Positions 55,761 to 64,000 of a stretch of 64,000 bases of DNA are shown here, in pieces. The stretch is from Xanthomonas nasturtii (lineage in GTDB: Bacteria; Pseudomonadota; Gammaproteobacteria; Xanthomonadales; Xanthomonadaceae). The position numbers and the translations under genes are program-made. Below the pieces are notes generated by a model. It was given only the letters and a program-made list of their open reading frames with translations. It did not search any database and had not been told where the DNA came from. Location of the stretch: the NCBI RefSeq assembly GCF_001660815.1, contig NZ_LYMI01000089.1, positions 85,138-149,137 of the forward strand. Direction: 5' to 3'. Position 1 is the stretch's first letter. Every line of letters starts with the position of its first letter.

Positions 55761-57740
55761 TCAGCGGGTGAGGTGCAGAAACTGCAGGTGACGCTCGTAT
55801 TGATCGATGATGTCGTTGATGATCTGTTCGTGGCTGTAGCCGACCAGGTCGTAGTCCTGGCTGCCTTCGTACAGGTACACCTCGGCGCGGTAATAACGGT
55901 GGTTGCGCAGCCGCTGCGCAGCGAACGAAGGGGTGAGATAACCGCGCATCACCACCTGATAGCGGAAGCCTTGTTGCTCGCCGTGGTCGACGCTGATTTC
56001 CATGTCGCCATCGTCGATGCGGCTGCTGACCTTCCAGCCTTCTTCCTGCAATTGCGTGGCGACTGCTTCGATGGCGGGGCGCACCTGGTCGTGCATGAAG
56101 CGATACACCTCATCGCGCGCCGGGAAGTGCATTGCCTGGCCCAGGCGCTGACGCCAGCCGCGGTGGTGGCGCGATTGCCCGATCAACGGGCTGGGGCTGT
56201 AGAGCTGTGCGCGTTTGCGCTGCGATTCTTCGCTGAGTGCACGCGACAAGCCCCAAGCCATCAGCAACAGCACCGCAGAAAATGGCAGCGATGCCAGCAC
56301 CACTGCCGATTTCAGTGCATCCATGCTGCCGGCCAGCAACAACCCTGCAGTGACCACGGCAGTGAGCACGCCCCAGAACACGCGTAGCCAGCGCGGACCA
56401 TCGTCGTGCGGTTCGCCGCCGTGCGAGGAGAGCGTAGACAACACCACCGTGCCGGAATCGGCCGAGGTCACAAAGAACACGAAGCTGATCGCCACGGTGA
56501 TCGTAATCACCGCGCGGCTCCACGGGTAGCTCTGCAGCAGCGAATACAGCACCGTCTCAGGTGCATCGATGGCCTGTTGCGCCAGCGCGCCCTGGCCGTG
56601 ATGCAGCAGTTGGTCCAGCGCGCTGTTGCCGAAGATCGACAGCCATGCCAGCGTGAAACCGAGTGGTATCAGCAGCACGCCCAGCACGAACTCGCGAATG
56701 GTGCGGCCGCGCGAAATGCGTGCGATGAACAGCCCCACGAACGGTGCCCAACCGATCCACCACGCCCAATAGAACACCGTCCAGTTGCCCAGCCAGTCGG
56801 CACGGCCACCGTAGGCGTACACGTCGAAACTCTTGTTGACCACGCTGCCCAGGTAGTCGCCCAGGTTCTGTATCAACGCATTGAGCAAATACTGCGTGGG
56901 GCCGGCAAACAGCATGAACAGCAACAGCGCGATGGCCAGCAGCATGTTGATGTCCGACATCCAGCGCACGCCTTTTTCCACGCCGGACACCGCCACCACG
57001 ATCGCTGCGCCCATCATCGCCACGATCAGCGCCACCTGCACCCAGTGCGTATGCGGCACATCCATCAGGGTGCTCAGACCGGCGTTGAGATGCAGCACGC
57101 CAAAGCCCATGTCCGCGCCCAGGCCGAACACGGTGGCCACGATGCCCAGCGCATCCACGGTGTAGCCGATCGGCCCGTTGATGCGCTTGCCAATTAGCGG
57201 ATACAGCGCCGAACGCAATGCCAGCGGCAAGTTGTGGCGGAAGGCGAAATACGCCAGCGCCATGGCGGCGAGTGCGAACACGCCCCAGCCATGCAAGCCC
57301 CAGTGCAGGAACAGCAACTGCATCGCCTGCCGTGCGGAAGCCTCGCCACTGCCGGTGCCGCCTTGCGGTGGTTGCAGAGAATGGGTGAGCGGTTCGGAGA
57401 CGCAGAAAAAGAACAGCGTGATACTGATGCCCGCGGCGAACAGCATGCCGGCCCAGGACAGGTAGCTGAATTCCGGTTCGTCGTGATCGGCGCCGAGTTT
57501 GATGTTGCCGTAGCTGGACAAGGCCACGCCCAGCACGAACACCAGGTACACCGTCATCGCCAGCAGGTAGTACCAACCCACATTGCGCGAGGCCCAGGTC
57601 TGCGCATCCAGCAGCACGCGGCCCGATTCAAGCGGAAAAAACGACACCAGCAAGGCGAATGTGCAGACCACCGTGGCTGCCAGCACGAACACCGGGCGCA
57701 GGGTGCGGACCGGCTGTGTGTGTGGCGCTGTGGCACTCAT
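55761..57740 (-). CDS. betT: BCCT-family choline transporter
   Basis: A 659-residue sodium- or proton-coupled transporter with 12 predicted membrane helices and a BCCT signature in the eighth region ([38 protein letters not shown]). The long hydrophilic C-terminal domain (~500-659) is like the osmosensing tail of BetT-type proteins. First gene of the bet series; no TetR-type betI repressor is adjacent, so regulation is probably different from E. coli. Confidence 0.93.
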   Translation of the reverse strand: MSATAPHTQPVRTLRPVFVLAATVVCTFALLVSFFPLESGRVLLDAQTWASRNVGWYYLLAMTVYLVFVLGVALSSYGNIKLGADHDEPEFSYLSWAGMLFAAGISITLFFFCVSEPLTHSLQPPQGGTGSGEASARQAMQLLFLHWGLHGWGVFALAAMALAYFAFRHNLPLALRSALYPLIGKRINGPIGYTVDALGIVATVFGLGADMGFGVLHLNAGLSTLMDVPHTHWVQVALIVAMMGAAIVVAVSGVEKGVRWMSDINMLLAIALLLFMLFAGPTQYLLNALIQNLGDYLGSVVNKSFDVYAYGGRADWLGNWTVFYWAWWIGWAPFVGLFIARISRGRTIREFVLGVLLIPLGFTLAWLSIFGNSALDQLLHHGQGALAQQAIDAPETVLYSLLQSYPWSRAVITITVAISFVFFVTSADSGTVVLSTLSSHGGEPHDDGPRWLRVFWGVLTAVVTAGLLLAGSMDALKSAVVLASLPFSAVLLLMAWGLSRALSEESQRKRAQLYSPSPLIGQSRHHRGWRQRLGQAMHFPARDEVYRFMHDQVRPAIEAVATQLQEEGWKVSSRIDDGDMEISVDHGEQQGFRYQVVMRGYLTPSFAAQRLRNHRYYRAEVYLYEGSQDYDLVGYSHEQIINDIIDQYERHLQFLHLTR

Positions 57741-57784
57741 GGCAATGCACTCATACGATGCGTATCACGTGCTGTGCTCCCAAC

Positions 57785-57815
57785 GAAAAACCGCCTGCGT
57801 TATCGCACAGGCGGT
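57785..57815 (-). terminator. Terminator after the EEP-family gene
   Basis: On the minus strand an ACCGCCTG / CAGGCGGT stem with a 10-nt loop is followed by TTTTTCG, between the EEP-family gene and betT. Confidence 0.72.
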
Positions 57816-57893
57816 GTCGAGGGGGTGTCATCGGTCGAGTCCGCCAGTGCGAACCCGTAGCCACTTTGCGTGGTTTCAGAGGGGCCAACGAAG

Positions 57894-58688
57894 CTAGCGC
57901 AGTTGTTTTGTCAGCTGTTCTTTACGCAGTAACTGCGTTGGCACGCGGATATCCATCCCCACCGCAAGATGATCGGAGAACGCGGCAGGAATCGCTTCGG
58001 TATGTTCGATCACCAGACTGTCGCTGACCAGAATGTGGTCGATCGCGCGGTCGGGGCGCCAGCTGGGAAACGTGTGCACTTCGCAACTTGGCGGCTGCAG
58101 ACGGGTGTGGCGATACAGCGCCTGCATTTCCGGTCGGTCGGCCATGCAATTGAAGTCGCCCATCAGCATTGCGTTGGGATGGTCGGACAACAGTTCGGCG
58201 ATGAAGGCCAGCTGCGCCATGCGCGAGTTGGCGCCCAGCGACAGATGCGCCACCGCGACGGCCAGGCCGTCGCGGCCCTCGCCGAATTTGGCCAGCAGGA
58301 TGCCGCGCCCGCCGATGCGGCCGGGCAGGGCGTGGTCCTGCACTTCCACCGGTTCCAGCTTGCTCAGCAAACCGTTCGCACTGGAGGCCACCCCGCCCAT
58401 GCGGCGGTTGGGTTGGTGGCTCCAGTAATCGAAACCGGCACGCTCGGCCAGATAGTGGGTCTGGTTGGTGAAGCCCGAACGCAGGCTTCCCGGGTCGGCC
58501 TCCTGCAGGCCGACGATGTCGCGTTCGCCGGCCAGCTTGGCGATGCTGTCCAGGCTGGTGCGCTTGCTGCCCAGCGGCAGCGCGTGCGACCAGCTGCGCG
58601 TGACATAGTCGCTGTAGCGGCGGGTGCTGGAGCCGGCCTGGATATTGGCGGTCAGCACCCGCAGGGTGCGCGAGTCCGAAGCGTTCAC
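57894..58688 (-). CDS. Endonuclease/exonuclease/phosphatase (EEP) family hydrolase
   Basis: A 264-residue metal-dependent phosphoesterase of the EEP fold. Core motifs: VLTANIQAG (Asn), IVGLQEAD (Glu), MLMGDFNCMADRPE (GDFN) and the C-terminal SDHLAVGMDI (Asp-His pair). IDHILVSD is also typical. No signal peptide is seen. Substrate (nucleic acid, phosphoinositide-like or sphingomyelin-like) cannot be set. It ends 19 bp before... the DsbA-type gene in front of it, so the two may be co-transcribed. Confidence 0.82.
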   Translation of the reverse strand: MNASDSRTLRVLTANIQAGSSTRRYSDYVTRSWSHALPLGSKRTSLDSIAKLAGERDIVGLQEADPGSLRSGFTNQTHYLAERAGFDYWSHQPNRRMGGVASSANGLLSKLEPVEVQDHALPGRIGGRGILLAKFGEGRDGLAVAVAHLSLGANSRMAQLAFIAELLSDHPNAMLMGDFNCMADRPEMQALYRHTRLQPPSCEVHTFPSWRPDRAIDHILVSDSLVIEHTEAIPAAFSDHLAVGMDIRVPTQLLRKEQLTKQLR

Positions 58689-58707
58689 GATGTGGCGGTC
58701 GCTCGGC

Positions 58708-59505
58708 TCACTTGGCCAGCGTGGCGCGTTCGCGCGCGATCAGGTGATCGGCGATGCGCAGCATGTCCGGGAAGCTCTTGCCCTTGACCAGGTACTTGCC
58801 GTTGACGATCAGCGACGGCGTGCCGGTGATCTGGCTGCGGGTGGCGAACTGCTTGGCGCGGTTGGTCTTGGCCGAAACGCCGAAGCTGCTCATGGTGTCG
58901 ATGAAGGTCTTCTGGTCCACGCCGTACTTGGCGTAGAACCCGGCGATGTCCTGCACCGAATCCTTGCCGCGCTCGCCCTTGAGGGTCTGGTCGACGTGGA
59001 TGGCCTTGTACAGCGCCTCGTGGGTCTTTTCCTGCACGCCCAGCGTCTCTGCGGCAAAGAAGGCACGCGCATAGTCATCCCACGGGCCGCCGAACATCGC
59101 CGGCACGTAGACGAAATGCACGTCCGACGGCAGGCCGGCCTTCCACGGCCCGATCAGCGGCTGGAACGCATTGCAGGCAGGGCAGACATAGCCGAACACT
59201 TCGGCCACTTCGATCTTGCCGGCGGCCTGCTGGTACGGCTGGCCAGCCTGGATGTCGACATAGTCGGTGCCGGCGACCGGCTCCGGGCCATTCGGCGCAC
59301 GCGGGGCGGCGCTGGGCGCGGCCGGCGGCGGGGTGGTGGCGCTTTCGCCAACCGCCGGCGGGGCGGCCGGGTCTGCAGCCGGGGCAGCGGCGGCAGGAGC
59401 GGTGGCGGTGTCGGCAGGTGCAGTGTCGGACGAACCGTCCTGCGCCTTGCAGGCGACCAGGATCGGCAACAGCGCCATCAGCGTCAGGGCGAAGCGGGTC
59501 TTCAT
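58708..59505 (-). CDS. DsbA-type thiol:disulfide lipoprotein (CPAC)
   Basis: A 265-residue lipoprotein (lipobox ILVAC, Cys19) with a long Ala/Pro/Thr linker (~28-76) and a DsbA-like thioredoxin fold with active site FGYVCPACNAF (Cys108-Pro-Ala-Cys111). The cis-Pro loop reads ITGTPSLIVNG. It should oxidise or isomerise disulfides of envelope proteins, tethered to a membrane. It is a tandem paralogue of the next gene, 91 bp away. The CPAC dipeptide differs from the CPHC of classical DsbA, suggesting another redox potential. Confidence 0.87.
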   Translation of the reverse strand: MKTRFALTLMALLPILVACKAQDGSSDTAPADTATAPAAAAPAADPAAPPAVGESATTPPPAAPSAAPRAPNGPEPVAGTDYVDIQAGQPYQQAAGKIEVAEVFGYVCPACNAFQPLIGPWKAGLPSDVHFVYVPAMFGGPWDDYARAFFAAETLGVQEKTHEALYKAIHVDQTLKGERGKDSVQDIAGFYAKYGVDQKTFIDTMSSFGVSAKTNRAKQFATRSQITGTPSLIVNGKYLVKGKSFPDMLRIADHLIARERATLAK

Positions 59506-59596
59506 CGGATTGGATCTCCAGCGTGGGGCAAGGAAAGGGCCGGACGGCCGCGGGGCGCATGATGCCACGGGCGGCCGTCGGTGGCGGTTACGCGGT

Positions 59597-60247
59597 TCAG
59601 CGCTTGGCAGGCGCCGCGTGTTCGCGGGCGATCAGGTAGTCGGCCACGCGCAGCATGTCCGGGTAATTGCGCGCGCCGATCAGGTAGCGGCCGTTGACGA
59701 TGATGGCCGGCGTGCCGGGAATCTTGCTGCGCAGCGCGAACTCGCGCGCGGCCTTGAGCCGGGCCTCCACCGCCTCGCTCTTGAAGGTCTCGATGAAGCG
59801 CTGCTGCGGCACCCCGTAGTTGGCGTAGAACGCGGCCAGTTCTTCCGGGGCCACGTTCTGGGTGGGCACGGTCTGCTTTTCGTGGATGGCCTCGAACATG
59901 GCGCGATGGCTGCGCTTGGCCACGCCCAGGATGTCGGCAGTGAAGTAGGCACGCGCGAACGCATCCCAGAAGCCGCCAAAGGCCGCCGGCACCGGGGTGA
60001 AGCGCACGTAGGAGGGCTGCTTGGCCACCCAGGCTTCCAGCACCGGTTCGAAATGCGCGCAGTGGGGGCAGGTGTAGCCGAACACCTCGGCCACCTCGAC
60101 CTTGCCGGCCAACGGGGCGTACGGCTGGCCGCCATCGATCAGGGTGTAGTCCTCGCCTTCGACCGGCGCGGCCGTCTTGTCGGCGGCACAGGCCACCAGC
60201 GGCATCAGGAACAACAACAGCAGGGGCAGACGGGAAAACAATTTCAT
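59597..60247 (-). CDS. dsbA: DsbA-type thiol:disulfide oxidoreductase, lipoprotein-like (CPHC)
   Basis: A 216-residue DsbA-family protein with a signal peptide ending in a lipobox-like PLVAC (Cys20) and active site FGYTCPHCAHF (Cys60-Pro-His-Cys63), as in E. coli DsbA. The cis-Pro loop is IPGTPAIIVNG. Predicted to introduce disulfides in the periplasm, for example in secreted pectinases and pilus proteins. No dsbB is in view. The ATG 60247 start gives a clean signal sequence; the longer frame does not. Confidence 0.9.
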   Translation of the reverse strand: MKLFSRLPLLLLFLMPLVACAADKTAAPVEGEDYTLIDGGQPYAPLAGKVEVAEVFGYTCPHCAHFEPVLEAWVAKQPSYVRFTPVPAAFGGFWDAFARAYFTADILGVAKRSHRAMFEAIHEKQTVPTQNVAPEELAAFYANYGVPQQRFIETFKSEAVEARLKAAREFALRSKIPGTPAIIVNGRYLIGARNYPDMLRVADYLIAREHAAPAKR

Positions 60248-60283
60248 GCGGGCTCCGTGGGGGCGAGGGGAGAGCGGGAAACG

Positions 60284-60311
60284 ACGACGCCGGTCGCAGG
60301 ACCGGCGTCGT
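60284..60311. terminator. Hairpin between cytochrome c4 and dsbA genes
   Basis: A perfect 12-bp stem ACGACGCCGGTC / GACCGGCGTCGT with loop GCAG. It follows the cytochrome c4 stop on the minus strand with a weak T-tract. Next to it (60315-60338) ACGGCGTGGCA is repeated twice in tandem. Confidence 0.65.
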
Positions 60312-60351
60312 GAAACGGCGTGGCAACGGCGTGGCAACGGCGGCTGTCAAC

Positions 60352-61149
60352 TCACGAGCGTGCGGGCGCTCCTGCAACCGGCTGCGCCGCCGCGGCGTCG
60401 TCGGCACGATCATGCAGGCCTTGCAGGTAGCTGGCCAGCGCCTGGATCTCCTGCTCGGTCAGCGGATGCGCCACCTGCGCCATGATATTGAACAGCGCCG
60501 GATTGCGCTCCTGGGTGGTGCCGGCCTGATATTCCTTCAGGCGCCGCGCCACGTAGTCGGCATGTTGCCCGCCCAGACGCGGGTAGGCCGGGCCCGGATT
60601 GCCGCCGCCGGAGGGCCCGTGGCAGGCCATGCAGGCCGGCACGCCGCGCGCGATGTCGCCGCCGCGGTAGAGCTTCTCGCCGACTTCGTAGAACTTCATG
60701 CCCTGATACGGACCCTCGGCAATCGCCGCGTCGTCGGCGACGCCGGCGGCGGATTTCTGGGTGGCGAAGTAGGCGCCCAGATCGCGCATGTCCTGCGCGG
60801 TGAGATCCTTGACGAACGGCACCATGACCGCCGACATGCCGGTGTTGCGCTCGCCGCTGGCGATCAGCGCGACCTGATGCGCCACGTAGCGCTCGGTCTG
60901 CCCGGCGATGCGCGGGTACATCGCCACCGCCGGATTGCCGTCCGGTCCGTGGCAGGCCGCACAGGCAGCTGCCTTGGCCTGGCCGGCCTTGGCATCGCCC
61001 CACGTGGTCTTGGACAGGTCCACCTCCAGCGGCGCAGTGCGCACCGGCGGCGGATCGGGGATCGGCGTGACCGCCGATTGCGCAAACGCCACGGCGGCAA
61101 CAACCGGCACGGCGAGGGCGGCGAGGACTAGCACACGAGCATGGCGCAT
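60352..61149 (-). CDS. Di-haem cytochrome c4
   Basis: A 265-residue periplasmic/membrane-surface electron carrier with two c-type haem sites (CAACH 63-67, CMACH 173-177) in duplicated domains. The signal peptide (MRHARVLVLAALAVPVVAAV) is followed by Pro-rich sequence; axial methionines probably lie in MSAVMVPFVKDLT and NIMAQVAHPLT. Cytochrome c4 usually donates to cbb3- or aa3-type oxidases. It is divergent from engB, an arrangement I recall in many gammaproteobacteria. Confidence 0.9.
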   Translation of the reverse strand: MRHARVLVLAALAVPVVAAVAFAQSAVTPIPDPPPVRTAPLEVDLSKTTWGDAKAGQAKAAACAACHGPDGNPAVAMYPRIAGQTERYVAHQVALIASGERNTGMSAVMVPFVKDLTAQDMRDLGAYFATQKSAAGVADDAAIAEGPYQGMKFYEVGEKLYRGGDIARGVPACMACHGPSGGGNPGPAYPRLGGQHADYVARRLKEYQAGTTQERNPALFNIMAQVAHPLTEQEIQALASYLQGLHDRADDAAAAQPVAGAPARS

Positions 61150-61293
61150 CAGCTAAAGCTCCGTATGGACCCGGCCCGCGCGCGTTGGGTGCTGTCAATG
61201 GCAGGCGTGCTTCGATTATCGACACGCCTTTGCGCCAGGGTCAACGAACAGCGCAGCAAAACCGGCAGAGCCCGAACGTGCGATCCTAGGGGG

Positions 61294-61917
61294 ATGTCGC
61301 TCCTTATCGAACAAGCCCGCTACCACCTGTCCGCCCACAACGCCCGGCAATTGCCTGACGATGGTGGCTTCGAGGTGGCCTTCGCCGGCCGCTCCAACGC
61401 CGGAAAATCCAGCGCGCTCAATGCGCTGACCCGCCAGAATTCGCTGGCGCGCGTGTCCAAGACCCCTGGCCGCACCCAGCAGCTGGTGTTCTTCCAGATC
61501 CAGCCCGAGCGCTACCTGGTGGACCTGCCCGGCTATGGCTACGCCAAGGTGCCGCAGGACCTGCAGGCGCACTGGCAGGCCTTCATCGACCGCTATTTCC
61601 GCACCCGCGAGGCACTGCGCGGGCTGGTGGTGGTGATGGACATCCGCCATCCGCTCAAGGACTACGACCTGCAGATGCTCGGTTATGCGGCCGAACGCGG
61701 CCTGCCCGCGCACGGTTTGCTGACCAAGGCCGACAAGCTCGGCCGTGGCCAGCAGATGCAGACCCTGCAGAAGGTCAAGAAGGAAGTGACCTCGCGCTTC
61801 GGCGACAGCGTGACCGTGCAGACCTACTCCGGCGAATCGCGCCAGGGCGTGGACGAATTGCGCGGCATCGTCGGTGGCTGGCTGGGCCTGGATGTGGAAA
61901 CGCCCGCAGCCGAGTGA
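61294..61917 (+). CDS. engB: Ribosome biogenesis GTPase EngB/YsxC
   Basis: A 207-residue TrmE-Era-EngA-EngB-Septin-like GTPase needed for 50S subunit assembly. G1 is GRSNAGKSS (32-40), G2 region KTPGRTQ, G3 DLPGYG, G4 TKADKL. ATG 61294 has TAGGGGG just upstream. The open frame reaches back to 61141 but its leader is not conserved in character. Confidence 0.94.
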   Translation: MSLLIEQARYHLSAHNARQLPDDGGFEVAFAGRSNAGKSSALNALTRQNSLARVSKTPGRTQQLVFFQIQPERYLVDLPGYGYAKVPQDLQAHWQAFIDRYFRTREALRGLVVVMDIRHPLKDYDLQMLGYAAERGLPAHGLLTKADKLGRGQQMQTLQKVKKEVTSRFGDSVTVQTYSGESRQGVDELRGIVGGWLGLDVETPAAE

Positions 61918-62241
61918 TGCCGGGCGGCCCCATGGCCGTGGCCTTTTGATGCGGTGCAAGACGGCGAGCCAGTGCTCGCCGTCTTCGTCTGTGCCGGCCG
62001 GCACGGCCCCGCGGGTTGTCCGGTGTGCCGGTTGCGGACGCCTGATCGCACAGCTGTGGCGGCGGAAGCGGTGACTGCTGAGATGCGCGCTGCGGCCCAT
62101 CCTGCGGCGTGCGCATGGATGGAAATCTCAGACCCGGCCGATAGCGGCAATTCTTGCATGCCCTGCGGGTATAGTGCGGGCCTTGCGGTGGCTGGGGAGG
62201 ATCCCCACATCGTCCCACCCCTTTCGTTTGCGAGCCTGCCC
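61918..62241. other. 324-bp intergenic region between engB and gshA
   Basis: It carries a terminator (61958-61985) and, near 62170-62175, a TATAGT that could be a -10 element for gshA, without a good -35 at 17 bp. No gene is supported; the open frame through it is the upstream extension of gshA. Confidence 0.5.
61958..61985 (+). terminator. Terminator after engB
   Basis: A perfect 12-bp stem AAGACGGCGAGC / GCTCGCCGTCTT with loop CAGT, 40 bp after the engB stop, followed by CGTCTGT. Confidence 0.8.
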
Positions 62242-63606
62242 TTGTCGAGTCCCAGCCACGTTGCCGAAACGCCGATCACCGAACGCGCGGAACTGGTCCA
62301 GGTGCTGGCCTCCGGCGAGAAGCCGAGTGCGGACTGGCGGATCGGCACCGAGCACGAAAAGTTCGGCTTCCAGCTCGACGACCTGCGCGCGCCCACGTTC
62401 GAGGGTGCGCGCGGCATCGAGGCCCTGCTGAGCGGGTTGACCCGCTTCGGCTGGGAGCCGGTGCAGGAGAACGGCCACACCATCGCGCTGCTGCGCGACG
62501 GCGCCTCGGTGACGCTGGAGCCGGCCGGCCAGCTGGAGCTTTCCGGCGCGGCGGTGGAAACCCTGCACCACACCTGCGTGGAAACCGGCACCCATCTGGA
62601 CGAAGTGGCGCAGGTGGCCGGCGAGTTGCAGCTCGGGTTCCTGGGCATGGGCTTCCAGCCCAAGTGGCGCCGCGACCAGATGCCGTGGATGCCCAAGGGC
62701 CGCTACCAGATCATGAAAAACTACATGCCCAAGGTCGGCTCGCTGGGCCTGGACATGATGACGCGCACCTGCACGGTGCAGGTCAACCTGGATTACGCCA
62801 CCGAAGCGGACATGGTGAAGAAGTTCCGCGTGTCGCTGGCGTTGCAGCCGATCGCCACCGCGCTGTTCGCCGATTCGCCGTTCACCGAAGGCAAGCCCAA
62901 CGGCTACCTGAGCTACCGCTCGCACATCTGGACCGACACCGACGCCGACCGCACCGGCATGCTGGATTTCGTGTTCGAAGACGGCTTCAGTTACGAGCGT
63001 TACGTCGATTATCTGCTCGACGTACCGATGTATTTTTCTTACCGCGATGGCGTCTATCACGATGCCAGCGGGCAGAGCTTCCGCGACTTCATGCAGGGCA
63101 AGCTGCCGGCGCTGCCGGGCGCGCTGCCGACGCTGCGCGATTGGTCCGACCACATGACCACCGCATTCCCGGAAGTGCGGTTGAAGAAATATCTGGAAAT
63201 GCGCGGCGCCGATGCCGGCCCGTGGGATCGCCTATGCGCGTTGTCGGCGTTCTGGGTGGGCTTGCTGTACGACCAGACCGCGCTGGATGCGGCCTTGGAC
63301 CTGGTCAAGGATTTCAGCCCCACCGAGCGGCATGCGCTGCGCGATGGCGTGCCCAAGCACGCACTGGGCCTGCCGTTCCGCAACGGCACTGCGCGCGACC
63401 TGGCAGTGGAGGCGGTCAATATCGCGCGCGAAGGCCTGCGTCGCCGCGCATGCCTGAATCGCGACGGGCAGGACGAAACCGGGTTTCTCGACGTGATTGC
63501 CGAGATTGCCGAAAGCGGCGTCACCGCGGCCGAGCGCAAGCTGGCGCTGTACCACGGCGCCTGGAATGGCGATATCGACCGCGTGTTCCGCGAGTTTGCG
63601 TACTGA
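62242..63606 (+). CDS. gshA: Glutamate-cysteine ligase, plant/alphaproteobacterial type
   Basis: A 454-residue first enzyme of glutathione synthesis. It is of the GCS2/plant-like class rather than the E. coli class: [10 protein letters not shown] near residue 35, [31 protein letters not shown], and two cysteines matching the redox-switch region seen in this class (uncertain). TTG 62242 is preferred (gives [20 protein letters not shown]); the upstream frame is low complexity. Glutathione is the cofactor of maiA at the other end of the window. Confidence 0.9.
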   Translation: MSSPSHVAETPITERAELVQVLASGEKPSADWRIGTEHEKFGFQLDDLRAPTFEGARGIEALLSGLTRFGWEPVQENGHTIALLRDGASVTLEPAGQLELSGAAVETLHHTCVETGTHLDEVAQVAGELQLGFLGMGFQPKWRRDQMPWMPKGRYQIMKNYMPKVGSLGLDMMTRTCTVQVNLDYATEADMVKKFRVSLALQPIATALFADSPFTEGKPNGYLSYRSHIWTDTDADRTGMLDFVFEDGFSYERYVDYLLDVPMYFSYRDGVYHDASGQSFRDFMQGKLPALPGALPTLRDWSDHMTTAFPEVRLKKYLEMRGADAGPWDRLCALSAFWVGLLYDQTALDAALDLVKDFSPTERHALRDGVPKHALGLPFRNGTARDLAVEAVNIAREGLRRRACLNRDGQDETGFLDVIAEIAESGVTAAERKLALYHGAWNGDIDRVFREFAY

Positions 63607-63857
63607 GCGTGCGGTTGCAGTAGCCAGCGCGCGTTGGCGGGAGCAGTCGTTGGGCGTTCTCGTGCAGCGCAAGGTCTGTGCGTCTCGGATGCCAATCGCT
63701 GGCAGCACGTGCTGTCACCTGCTATCTCCGAATTCGCATCCGCTGATGTAGGACGGCGGCACGCGAGGCCATCTTGCTGACAGGTTCTTCGGCCCGGCGT
63801 GGCTGGCTAGTCCACTGAATCATTGAAATCGGATGCATGATCCCCAGGTAGTGTGTC
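63607..63857. other. Intergenic region with probable left end of an IS element
   Basis: No gene is seen. From about 63809 (CTAGTCCACTGAATCATTGA) the sequence precedes a transposase start and probably contains the terminal repeat of the element; IS630 elements insert at TA. Confidence 0.4.
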
Positions 63858-64000
63858 ATGCAAAGAACGAAGCTGACGATCCAACAGCGTGCTGAATTGG
63901 AGGCGGTGATGCGCAAGCGTCACGGCAACGCCGCTTTGGTGCGCCGCGCGCGGTGTGTTGTGCTTTGGAGCGATGGAGAACGTCGAGTCCACATACGCAC
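63858..64000 (+). mobile_element. IS630-type transposase, N-terminus, cut by the window end
   Basis: The first 47 codons encode MQRTKLTIQQRAELEAVMRK, then RHGNAALVRRARCVVLWSDG. The pattern (an initial helix, AALVRRAR, VVLWS-DG) resembles the helix-turn-helix N-terminus of IS630-family transposases. The catalytic DDE part lies outside the window. Confidence 0.6.

Overview
The window looks like a Xanthomonas chromosome (GC-rich gammaproteobacterium, Lysobacteraceae). The evidence is the xanA/xanB pair, rmlBACD beside etfBA, a variable lipopolysaccharide (LPS) cluster lying between a metB-type gene and etfA, WxcK/L/M-type proteins, an H-NS-type protein with a lysine/alanine tail, and a secreted family 1 pectate lyase. 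I cannot decide the species from sequence alone.

Layout. 1-5.4 kb: end of aromatic (tyrosine-type) catabolism (FAH-family hydrolase, maiA), a repeat pair, an orphan PilU-type ATPase, a secreted DUF4398/OmpA-like pair and a DUF465 protein. 5.6-8.3 kb: reverse transsulfuration pair (cystathionine beta-synthase, then a cystathionine gamma-synthase/lyase). 8.3-25.4 kb: the O-antigen island. Its plus-strand half (8.3-19.5 kb) holds a glycosyltransferase (GT), wzm, wzt, a WbdD-like methyltransferase-kinase-coiled-coil protein, two more GTs, a lipoprotein, gmd and rmd. Its minus-strand half (25.4-19.7 kb) holds a wxcK-type aminotransferase, wxcL-type GT2, bifunctional wxcM, a GtrA-like protein and a large membrane protein. 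The halves converge on a perfect 12-bp hairpin. A decayed xanB fragment sits at the etfA edge. 26-34.3 kb: etfBA, then rmlBACD facing xanAB. 34.4-35.8 kb: CoA-transferase scoAB. 35.8-40.3 kb: a WbsX/RgpF-type two-domain protein downstream of ETF-ubiquinone oxidoreductase, and alkB. 40.3-43.9 kb: an Mla/MCE-type lipid transport operon. 44-50.2 kb: ThrE-type exporter, H-NS-like protein, proS, DUF4124 protein, pssA, a HolD candidate and rimI. 51.2-52.3 kb: pectate lyase behind a ~950-bp leader. 52.4-57.7 kb: choline uptake and oxidation (betT-betB-betA, no betI). 57.9-63.6 kb: an EEP-family hydrolase, two tandem DsbA-type lipoproteins, cytochrome c4, engB and gshA. The window ends inside an IS630-type transposase.

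How the genes fit together. xanA/xanB supply GDP-mannose, which gmd and rmd should turn into GDP-D-rhamnose. The three GTs would then build a D-rhamnose-rich chain. The WbdD-like protein is predicted to cap the non-reducing end by methylation and/or phosphorylation, and the extended Wzt C-terminal domain would recognise the cap so that Wzm/Wzt exports the chain. rmlA/rmlB supply the dTDP-4-keto-6-deoxyglucose that WxcM and WxcK would convert to a dTDP-3-acetamido-3,6-dideoxyhexose for side-branch decoration by the minus-strand operon. Functions are assigned from motifs, length and gene order; no database search was run.
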